A stretch of 64,000 nt of DNA from Streptomyces althioticus (lineage in GTDB: Bacteria > Actinomycetota > Actinomycetes > Streptomycetales > Streptomycetaceae): positions 46,412 to 110,411 of the forward strand of contig BMSW01000020.1 in NCBI GenBank assembly GCA_014649355.1, in the 5' to 3' direction. This document shows, piece by piece, positions 52,358 through 59,449 of the stretch (position 1 is its first letter; every line of letters begins with the position of its first letter). The translations under genes were made by a program, and so were the position numbers. Under the pieces are notes generated by a model. The model was not told the origin of the DNA, did not search any database, and saw only the letters and a list, made by a program, of their open reading frames with translations.

Positions 52358-54129
52358 GCGCGGAGCGACTGCCGGTGGCGGAGCCGGGTGATGTGCGGCG
52401 GGCCGCCGGGGAGCTGGTGCGGGCCGACGGGCGGGCGTTCGCGGGTGTGCTCGCGCTGAACGGTGCGGCCGCCCTCGCCGGGCTGGCCGGGCCGTGGCTG
52501 CTCGGGCGGATCGTCGACGAGGTGCGGGCGGGCGGCGGCACCGCCGTGGTGGACCGGCTGGCCCCGGTCATCCTGGCGTGCGCGGTGGCGCAGCTGCTGC
52601 TGTCCCGGTGGGCCCGTTACGTGGGCCACCGGTTCGGGGAGCGGACGCTGGCGCGGGTGCGTGAGCGGTTCGTGGACCGGGCGCTGGCGCTGCCGTCCGC
52701 CGTCGTGGAGCGGGCCGGCACCGGCGATCTGACGACGCGGGGCACGGCGGACGTGACCGCCGTCGGCACCACACTGCGCGACGCCGGACCCTCACTGCTG
52801 GTCAACCTGGTGCAGTCGCTGTTCGTGATGGTCGCGATCCTGGTCGTGGACCCGCTGCTGGGCGCGCTGGGGCTGCTGTGCCTCACCCCGATCTGGCTGG
52901 TGCTGCGCTGGTACCTGCGGCGGGCCAGGGACGCGTACCTCGCCGAGGGCGCGGCCAACTCGGACGTCGCGGAGGTGGTCGCGTCGACGGCGGCGGGCGC
53001 CCGCACGGTGGAGGCGTTCCGGATGGAGGAGCGGCGGATCCGGGCGAGCCGGGAGGCGCTGGAGACGTCCCGCCGCGCCCGTATGCGCACGCTGTTCCTG
53101 CGGTCGGTGTTCTTCCCGGTGGTCGAGCTGTCGTACATCGTGCCGGTGGCGGGGGTGCTGCTGTGCGGCGGATGGCTGCTCGCGCGGGACGCGGTGAGCC
53201 TGGGCGCGGTCGTGGCGACGTCGCTGTACCTGCTGCAGTTGAGCGGCCCGCTGGACGAGGTGCTGATGCGGCTGGAGCAGCTCCAGTCCAGCGGGGCCTC
53301 GTTCGCCAGGGTGGAGGGTCTGGCCCGGGCGCCGCGCGCGGCCGGGCGCAGCGACGCTCCCGACCCGGCGGACGACCGCATCGACGTGACCGGTGTGCGC
53401 TACGCGTACGACGGGGGCGGTGAGGTGCTGCGGGGGGTGGACCTGACGCTGACGCCGGGCGAACGGCTGGCGGTGGTCGGGCCGTCGGGCGCGGGCAAGA
53501 CCACGCTGAGCCGGCTGCTGGCGGGGGTGGACGCGCCGGCCGCCGGGAGCGTGACCGTGGGCGGGGTGCCGGTGGCGGCGCTGGACCCCGAGCGGCTGCG
53601 GCGGCAGGTGGTGCTGGTGACCCAGGAGCACCATGTCTTCCTGGGGTCGGTCCGGGACAATCTGCGGATCGCCGCGCCGGACGCCGGGGACGGGGAGCTG
53701 TGGGCGGCGCTGGCCGTGGTGGGCGCGGACGGCTGGGTACGTGAGCTGCCGTGCGGGCTGGACACCGAGCTGGGCGAGGGCGGCCACCCCACCGACGGAC
53801 CCCAGGCGCAGCAACTCGCCCTGGCCCGCGTGGTGCTGGCCGACCCGCACACGCTGGTCCTGGACGAGGCGACGGCCCTGCTCGACCCGGCGACCGCCCG
53901 GCACGCGGAGCGCGCGCTGGCCGCCGTGCTGGAGGGCCGTACGGTCGTCGCCGTCGCGCACCGGCTGCACACCGCGCACGACGCGGACCGGGTGGCCGTG
54001 ATGGAGGACGGCCGCGTCTCCGAACTGGGCACGCACGGCACCCTGGTGGCGGAGGACGGGGTGTACGCGGCGTTGTGGCGCTCGTGGCACGGGGACGGGA
54101 CGGGCGGCGTCCCGCCGTCGTCCGTATAA
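52354..54129 (+). CDS. ABC exporter, second pair, subunit with the only complete ATP site
   Basis: A 591-residue half-exporter. Six hydrophobic segments lie at about 27-290. The ATPase domain has Walker A GPSGAGKTT (about 376-384), Q-loop LVTQEHHVFLG, Walker B LVLDEATALLD with Glu505 and His in AVAHRLHT. The signature is destroyed: the expected LSGGQ is PTDGPQAQQ (about 480). It therefore needs the intact LSGGQ of its partner at 50108. Start ATG 52354 follows GGAGG and overlaps the third mini-ORF. The substrate is unknown; it likely forms a heterodimer with the partner. Confidence 0.92.
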   Translation: MSAERLPVAEPGDVRRAAGELVRADGRAFAGVLALNGAAALAGLAGPWLLGRIVDEVRAGGGTAVVDRLAPVILACAVAQLLLSRWARYVGHRFGERTLARVRERFVDRALALPSAVVERAGTGDLTTRGTADVTAVGTTLRDAGPSLLVNLVQSLFVMVAILVVDPLLGALGLLCLTPIWLVLRWYLRRARDAYLAEGAANSDVAEVVASTAAGARTVEAFRMEERRIRASREALETSRRARMRTLFLRSVFFPVVELSYIVPVAGVLLCGGWLLARDAVSLGAVVATSLYLLQLSGPLDEVLMRLEQLQSSGASFARVEGLARAPRAAGRSDAPDPADDRIDVTGVRYAYDGGGEVLRGVDLTLTPGERLAVVGPSGAGKTTLSRLLAGVDAPAAGSVTVGGVPVAALDPERLRRQVVLVTQEHHVFLGSVRDNLRIAAPDAGDGELWAALAVVGADGWVRELPCGLDTELGEGGHPTDGPQAQQLALARVVLADPHTLVLDEATALLDPATARHAERALAAVLEGRTVVAVAHRLHTAHDADRVAVMEDGRVSELGTHGTLVAEDGVYAALWRSWHGDGTGGVPPSSV

Positions 54130-54364
54130 CGGACGCCCCCTTCCGGAGACCGAACGGAATCCGGCCAACTTCCTGACGCGCTCCTGACAGAAACCGCGAT
54201 CCCCTGCCACTCTTCCCACGGCCGCTTCACAGCAACCCCACAGCTTCGGCTGCCCGTTGTGCGGCGGTCACTGCTCGGAGCACTTCCGTTCTGCCCGGCC
54301 GGCTGACCCGCCGGCCGGTCTCCCCAGGCCGCGTACCCCCGCGGCCCCGCAGAAGGAGTCAGCG
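54130..54364. promoter_or_regulatory. Promoter region of the first metalloprotease
   Basis: The 235-bp gap separates the ABC gene from the protease. A repeated CCTGAC (54171-54176 and 54184-54189) and the sequence TTCCTGACGCGCTCCTGACAG might carry promoter elements. I see no clear terminator for the ABC operon and no small ORF I can support. Confidence 0.35.
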
Positions 54365-56410
54365 TTGAGAAGCAGGACGTCCCACAGACGCACCCCCCGC
54401 ACCGCGCAGCGCCGCGTCGCCGCCGTCGCCCTGGCCGGCGTGGCCGCGCTGATCGCCACGGCCGTCCAGTCCGGCGCCGCCACCGCCGCCCCCGGCACGG
54501 CGCCCCGGACCGCGAGCGCCGCCGCGCCCGGCTCGGAGCCGGTCAAGCTCACCCCCGCCCAGCGTGCCGCGCTGATGCGCCAGGCGGACTCCGTCAAGGC
54601 CGAGACCGCGAAGGACCTCGGTCTGGGCGCGAAGGAGAAGCTCGTCGTCCGCGACTTCCTCAAGGACCGCGACGGCACCGTGCACGTCCGCTACGAGCGC
54701 ACCTACGACGGGCTCCCCGTCCTCGGCGGCGACCTGATCGTCCAGGGTGACTCGGCCGGCGAGGCGGACAGGGTCGTCAAGGCGACCCGCGCCGCGGTGA
54801 AGCCCGCCACCACCGCCGCGAAGGTGCCGGCCGCGAAGGCCGAGGCGCAGGCCCTGTCCGCCGCGCAGGCCGAGAAGGCCGAGGGCGCGGACGTCGACCG
54901 GGCCCCGCGCAAGGTGATCTGGGCGGCGGACGGCAAGCCGGTCGTCGCGTACGAGACGGTGGTCGGCGGCCTCCAGCACGACGGCACCCCGCAGGAGCTG
55001 CACGTCGTCACCGACGCCACCACGGGCGAGAAGCTGTACGAGTGGCAGGCCGTGCAGAACGGCACCGGCCACACGGTCTACAGCGGCACCGTCGACCTGA
55101 CGACCACCCAGTCGGGCTCGACGTACAACCTCACCGACGGCGCGCGCGGCGGACACAAGACGTACAACCTCAACCGCGGCACCTCCGGCACCGGGACGCT
55201 GTTCTCCGGCTCCGACGACGTCTGGGGCAACGGCAGTCCCTCCAACGCGGAGTCGGCCGGCGCGGACGCCCACTACGGGGCGGCGCTGACCTGGGACTAC
55301 TACAAGAACGTGCACGGCCGCACCGCCATCCGCGGGGACGGCGTCGGCGCGTACTCCCGGGTCCACTACGGCAACAACTACGTCAACGCCTTCTGGTCGG
55401 ACAGCTGCTTCTGCATGACCTACGGCGACGGCTCCGGCAACGCCAACCCGCTCACCTCGATCGACGTGGCCGCGCACGAGATGTCGCACGGCCTCACCTC
55501 GGCCACCGCGGGCCTGGTCTACAGCGGCGAGTCCGGCGGCCTCAACGAGGCGACGAGCGACATCTTCGGCTCGACCGTCGAGTTCTACGCCAACAACTCC
55601 TCCGACGTGGGTGACTACCTCATCGGCGAGGAGATCGACATCAACGGGAACGGCACCCCGCTGCGGTACATGGACAAACCGAGCAAGGACGGCCGGTCCA
55701 AGGACTCCTGGTACTCCGGCATCGGCTCGATCGACGTCCACTACTCGTCGGGCGTGGCGAACCACTTCTTCTACCTGCTGAGCGAGGGCAGCGGTACGAA
55801 GACCATCAACGGGGTCACCTACGACTCCCCCACCTCCGACGGCCTGCCGGTCACCGGCATCGGCCGCGCCAAGGCGGAGAAGATCTGGTTCCGCGCGCTC
55901 ACCACGAAGTTCACCTCCACCACGAACTACGCGGCGGCCCGCACCGGCACGCTGGCGGCGACCGGTGAGCTGTACGGCGCGGACAGCGCCGAGTACAAGG
56001 CGGTGCAGGACGCCTGGGCGGCCGTCAACGTCGGCACCCGCTCCGGCGGTCCCGGGGGCGGCGGCACCACCTTCGAGTCGACCACCGACGTGGCGATCCC
56101 GGACGCCGGCGCCGCGGTGACGTCCGCGATCACCGTCACCGGCCGCACGGGCAACGCGCCGGCCAACCTCCAGGTCGCGGTGGACATCGTGCACACGTGG
56201 AGCGGTGACCTGGTCGTCGACCTGGTGGCCCCGGACGGCACCTCGTACCGCCTCCGCAACCGCACCGGCGGTTCGGCGGACAACATCAACGAGACGTACG
56301 CGGTCAACGCCTCGTCGGAGACGGCCAACGGCACCTGGCGGCTTCGGGTCCAGGACATGGCCCGCTACGACACGGGCTACATCAACGGCTGGAGCCTGAC
56401 CTTCCCGTAG
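54365..56410 (+). CDS. Secreted M4 (thermolysin-like) metalloprotease with proprotein-convertase P domain
   Basis: An extracellular zinc protease of 681 residues. It starts at TTG 54365 with AAGGAG seven bases upstream, because the signal peptide (basic start then VAAVALAGVAALIATAVQSGAATA) begins there. A propeptide with FTP and PepSY-type regions (about 45-225) is followed by the catalytic domain with HEMSH (His371 to 375), GGLNEATSDIFG (third zinc ligand Glu) and the catalytic His in VHYSSGVANHFF. A C-terminal P domain with VDIVHTWSGDLVVDLVAPDGT extends to the end. The P domain is absent in the next protease. Confidence 0.95.
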   Translation: MRSRTSHRRTPRTAQRRVAAVALAGVAALIATAVQSGAATAAPGTAPRTASAAAPGSEPVKLTPAQRAALMRQADSVKAETAKDLGLGAKEKLVVRDFLKDRDGTVHVRYERTYDGLPVLGGDLIVQGDSAGEADRVVKATRAAVKPATTAAKVPAAKAEAQALSAAQAEKAEGADVDRAPRKVIWAADGKPVVAYETVVGGLQHDGTPQELHVVTDATTGEKLYEWQAVQNGTGHTVYSGTVDLTTTQSGSTYNLTDGARGGHKTYNLNRGTSGTGTLFSGSDDVWGNGSPSNAESAGADAHYGAALTWDYYKNVHGRTAIRGDGVGAYSRVHYGNNYVNAFWSDSCFCMTYGDGSGNANPLTSIDVAAHEMSHGLTSATAGLVYSGESGGLNEATSDIFGSTVEFYANNSSDVGDYLIGEEIDINGNGTPLRYMDKPSKDGRSKDSWYSGIGSIDVHYSSGVANHFFYLLSEGSGTKTINGVTYDSPTSDGLPVTGIGRAKAEKIWFRALTTKFTSTTNYAAARTGTLAATGELYGADSAEYKAVQDAWAAVNVGTRSGGPGGGGTTFESTTDVAIPDAGAAVTSAITVTGRTGNAPANLQVAVDIVHTWSGDLVVDLVAPDGTSYRLRNRTGGSADNINETYAVNASSETANGTWRLRVQDMARYDTGYINGWSLTFP

Positions 56411-56417
56411 GCGGACC

Positions 56418-56466
56418 CCGTCGTCGTACGGATTCCGTCGTCGTACGGATCCCGTCGTCGTACGGA
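56418..56466. repeat. Three exact 15-mers at 17-bp period after the first protease
   Basis: CCGTCGTCGTACGGA occurs at 56418-56432, 56435-56449 and 56452-56466. Each copy has inverted CCGT/ACGG ends, so it can also form a small hairpin. The array begins 7 bp past the stop codon. It could be a protein-binding array or slippage product. Confidence 0.85.
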
Positions 56467-56478
56467 CCCTGTCGCGAC

Positions 56479-56512
56479 GCCGTCCCGGGTGGTTCCGACC
56501 GCCCGGGACGGC
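56479..56512 (+). terminator. Terminator of the first metalloprotease gene
   Basis: CCGTCCCGGG (480-489) pairs with CCCGGGACGG (502-511) around a loop containing TTCCGA, and the stem is soon followed by CGCTTTTTACC. A GC stem plus a T-run is a classical intrinsic terminator, rare in this window. Confidence 0.85.
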
Positions 56513-56734
56513 GCCGCTTTTTACCGACCCCATACGCACCGAGGGTTGCGCCTTTGCCGAGGTCACACGGTTTTACACGCCCGCAACACACGGCCCGACG
56601 GCTACTTTCGGCCAACATCATTCGACCCTCATGACATGTACGCGTCGCGGGTGTCACTCTTTTCTCGCTCGGTGCACCACCCGGACGGCCCCCCAACCGT
56701 CCGGCACCCCCACTCACCCCCCGAGGAGCTTCGA
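56513..56734. promoter_or_regulatory. Upstream region of the second metalloprotease
   Basis: The remainder of this gap holds the promoter of the second protease gene. It is somewhat less GC-rich (ACGGTTTTACACG, TCACTCTTTTCTCG near 56565-56665). I cannot fix the boxes. An in-frame ORF extends upstream to 56489 but would put 82 non-signal-like residues in front of the signal peptide, so it is not used. Confidence 0.35.
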
Positions 56735-58387
56735 GTGACTCCCCTCTACGCGCGTCGTCGCCGTACCGCCCTGGCCGCCGCCACCGCCGTCGCGGCCGGC
56801 GCCCTGCTCACCACCGGCCTGGCCACCGGTACCGCGACCGCCGACTCCGCCCCGGACGGCAAGCCGGTCCTGGGCAGCGCCCCCGTGCTGCTGTCCGCCG
56901 CCGCGCGCACCTCCCTCATCCAGGAGCAGCAGTCCACGGCCTCCGGGACCGCCGACGCGATAGGCCTCGGCGCCAAGGAGAAGCTGATCGTCAAGGACGT
57001 CGTCAAGGACGTCGACGGCACGGTCCACACCCGCTACGAGCGCACCTACGACGGGCTGCCCGTGCTCGGCGGCGACCTCGTCGTGCACGAGCCGGCGGGC
57101 GGCGCCAGAACCGTCACCAAGGCCGTGAAGACCTCTGTCGCCGTCGCCTCCGTGACGCCGAAGGTCGCCGCGGGCAAGGCGGAGACGCAGGCGCTCGCCG
57201 CCGCCGAGAAGGCCGGTTCCGCGCACACCGAGGCCGACTCGGCGCCCCGCAAGGTGATCTGGGCCGCCGAGGGCACGCCCGTCCTCGCCTACGAGACCGT
57301 CGTCGGCGGCCTCCAGGAGGACGGCACCCCGAACGAGCTGCACGTGATCACGGACGCCACCACCGGCGAGAAGCTGCACGAGTGGCAGGCCGTCCACACC
57401 GGCACCGGCAAGAGCCTCTACTCCGGCACGGTCACCCTCGGCACCTACAAGTCCGGCTCGACGTACCAGCTGTACGACACCGCGCGCGGCGGTCACAAGA
57501 CCTACAACCTGGCGCGTGGCACCTCCGGCACCGGCACCCTGTTCACCGACGCGGACGACACCTGGGGCACCGGCACCGCCTCCAGCTCCTCCAGCGACCA
57601 GACCGCGGCCGTGGACGCCGCCTACGGCGCCCAGATCACCTGGGACTTCTACAAGAACACCTTCGGGCGCAGCGGCATCAGGAACGACGGCAAGGCCGCC
57701 TACTCCCGCGTCCACTACGGCAGTAACTACGTCAACGCCTTCTGGCAGGACAGCTGCTTCTGCATGACCTACGGCGACGGCACGGGCAACACCAACCCGC
57801 TCACCTCGCTGGACGTCGCCGGCCACGAGATGAGCCACGGCGTCACCTCGGTCACCGCGGGTCTGCGCTACAGCGGCGAGTCCGGCGGCCTCAACGAGGC
57901 GACCAGCGACATCTTCGGCGCCGGGGCGGAGTTCTACGCGAACAACTCCGCCGACGCCGGTGACTACCTCATCGGCGAGAAGATCGACATCAACGGCGAC
58001 GGCACGCCGCTGCGGTACATGGACAAGCCGAGCAAGGACGGCGCGTCCAAGGACTACTGGTCCTCCAGCCTCGGCTCGGTCGACGTGCACTACTCCTCGG
58101 GCCCGGCGAACCACTTCTTCTTCCTGCTCGCCGAGGGCAGCGGCTCGAAGACGATCAACGGCGTGAGCTACAACTCGCCCACGTACGACGGCTCCACCGT
58201 CACCGGCATCGGCCGCGCCAAGGCGCTGCAGATCTGGTACAAGGCGCTGACCACGTACTTCACCTCGACGACCAACTACAAGGCGGCCCGCACGGGCACC
58301 CTGAACGCGGCGTCGGCGCTGTACGGCGCGAACAGCACGGAGTACAAGGCGGTCAACGCGGCCTGGAAGGCGGTCAACGTCAGCTGA
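56735..58387 (+). CDS. Secreted M4 (thermolysin-like) metalloprotease, no P domain
   Basis: A 550-residue paralogue of the previous protease. The GTG start at 56735 has GAGGAG upstream and leads straight into a signal peptide (ARRRRTALAAATAVAAGALLTTGL). A propeptide (about 35-215) precedes the zinc domain with HEMSH (His364-368), GGLNEATSDIFG and VHYSSGPANHFFFLL. It ends at AWKAVNVS, where the first copy continues into its P domain. The two catalytic domains share long stretches, clearly a tandem duplication. Role: extracellular protein digestion, likely developmentally regulated. Confidence 0.95.
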   Translation: MTPLYARRRRTALAAATAVAAGALLTTGLATGTATADSAPDGKPVLGSAPVLLSAAARTSLIQEQQSTASGTADAIGLGAKEKLIVKDVVKDVDGTVHTRYERTYDGLPVLGGDLVVHEPAGGARTVTKAVKTSVAVASVTPKVAAGKAETQALAAAEKAGSAHTEADSAPRKVIWAAEGTPVLAYETVVGGLQEDGTPNELHVITDATTGEKLHEWQAVHTGTGKSLYSGTVTLGTYKSGSTYQLYDTARGGHKTYNLARGTSGTGTLFTDADDTWGTGTASSSSSDQTAAVDAAYGAQITWDFYKNTFGRSGIRNDGKAAYSRVHYGSNYVNAFWQDSCFCMTYGDGTGNTNPLTSLDVAGHEMSHGVTSVTAGLRYSGESGGLNEATSDIFGAGAEFYANNSADAGDYLIGEKIDINGDGTPLRYMDKPSKDGASKDYWSSSLGSVDVHYSSGPANHFFFLLAEGSGSKTINGVSYNSPTYDGSTVTGIGRAKALQIWYKALTTYFTSTTNYKAARTGTLNAASALYGANSTEYKAVNAAWKAVNVS

Positions 58388-58409
58388 GGCCGGTTCCCGC
58401 CCGTGCCGC

Positions 58410-58442
58410 GCGGCACCCGGAGCACTTCGCTCCGGGTGCCGC
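58410..58442 (+). terminator. Terminator of the second metalloprotease gene
   Basis: GCGGCACCCGGAGC (410-423) pairs perfectly with GCTCCGGGTGCCGC (429-442), a 14-bp stem with a 5-base loop ACTTC, 23 bp past the stop. No T-run, as usual here. Confidence 0.82.
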
Positions 58443-58478
58443 CGGTGCGTTCGGGGCCACCGCCTAGGCTTGGGTCCC

Positions 58479-59000
58479 ATGTCTTCGGCGGACTTCACCT
58501 ACGACCACGTCGGCGCGAGCCGGGATCCCGAGTTCTGCCCTCCGGGGTTTCACCACTTGAGGGAGCGCACGCGGCTCGGCGAGGGGGAGAAGGTGTTCCA
58601 CCAGGCGGTGGACGCGCTGTTCGGTTTCGAGATGCACCGGGAGATGGGGGTCGGCATCGACGCCTCGGCGGACCGGGCCGCGGCCGGCGTCGACGTCACC
58701 GTCACCCTGGCGGGGCTGGTGAAGGCGCCCTGCCGGGTGGTGTGGGCGGCGGAGGAGTACCGCGAGGCGGGGTGGGCGTACGGGACGCTGGCGGGGCATC
58801 CGGAGAGCGGGGAGGAGGCGTTCGTGGTGCACCGTACGGGTGACGGCACGGTGTGGCTCACGGTCTCGGCGTTCAGCCGCCCGGCCCGCTGGTACGCCCG
58901 AGCGGGTGGCGCGGCCACCCGGTCCCTCCAGCACGCGTACGCCCGCCGCGCCGGCAAAACCCTCCGCCGCCTGGCGACCCGAGGCGTGGAGGACGCCTGA
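58479..59000 (+). CDS. DUF1990 family protein
   Basis: A 173-residue cytoplasmic-looking protein. FTYDHVGASRDPEFCPPGFHH at the start and RTRLGEGEKVFHQAVDALFGFEMHR follow the DUF1990 pattern; later AYGTLAGHPESGEEAFVVHRTGDGTVWLTVSAFSRPARWYARAG matches the end of the family. The family is widespread in actinobacteria and of unknown function. ATG 58479 has no clear ribosome binding site; a TTG nine bases before is a possible alternative. Confidence 0.88.
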   Translation: MSSADFTYDHVGASRDPEFCPPGFHHLRERTRLGEGEKVFHQAVDALFGFEMHREMGVGIDASADRAAAGVDVTVTLAGLVKAPCRVVWAAEEYREAGWAYGTLAGHPESGEEAFVVHRTGDGTVWLTVSAFSRPARWYARAGGAATRSLQHAYARRAGKTLRRLATRGVEDA

Positions 59001-59052
59001 GGGTTACGGGGGTGCGGGGCCTTGTCCATCGCCGGGTGCGGGCTCTCGGGGC

Positions 59053-59448
59053 CTGATCGCGCAGTTCCCCGCGCCCCTGACGGGGCGCTCCCCCCCGCCT
59101 GCGGGCAGTCGTGCCGCTCGGGGCGGCACGGGTGGGCGCAGGCGGCACCTCGCAGCACCGAGGTGTGCAACGCCCCCACGGCCACGAGAGTGCCAGGCAC
59201 CGTTCACCGCCGGGTGCCGCCCGTCGGGGCCTGATCGCGCAGTTCCCCGCGCCCCTGACGGGGCGCTCCCCCCCCGCCTGCGGGCAGTCGTGCCGCTTGG
59301 GGCGGCACGGGTGGGCGCAGGCGGCACCTCGCAGCACCGAGGTGTGCAACGCCCCCACGGCCACGAGAGTGCCAGGCACTGTTCACCGCCGGGTGCCGCC
59401 CGTCGGGGGCTGGTCGCGCAGTTCCCCGCGCCCCTGACGGGGCGTCAT
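59053..59448. repeat. Tandem 178-bp repeats (two full units and a partial third)
   Basis: CTGATCGCGCAGTTCCCCGC recurs at 59053 and 59231, and CTGGTCGCGCAG at 59410, so the period is 178-179 bp. The first two units are almost identical over their full length, differing at a few bases (e.g. GCCGCTCGGG versus GCCGCTTGGG). The inverted 20-mer GGGCGCGGGGAACTGCGCGA in each is the same as in the repeats at 3428 and 3529. The array lies between the DUF1990 and glgP stop codons and codes for nothing convincing. Confidence 0.9.
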
Positions 59449-59449
59449 C

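Noticed and set aside
51508..52629. A long open frame on the minus strand across the repeat array (up to 373 codons)
   Set aside because: It runs against the ABC genes, has Arg/Pro/Ser-rich composition and repeats the array in reverse. It is a GC-rich shadow frame of the mini-ORFs.
56418..56466. CRISPR-like short repeats
   Set aside because: Three copies with only 2 bp between them, no spacers; a simple tandem array.
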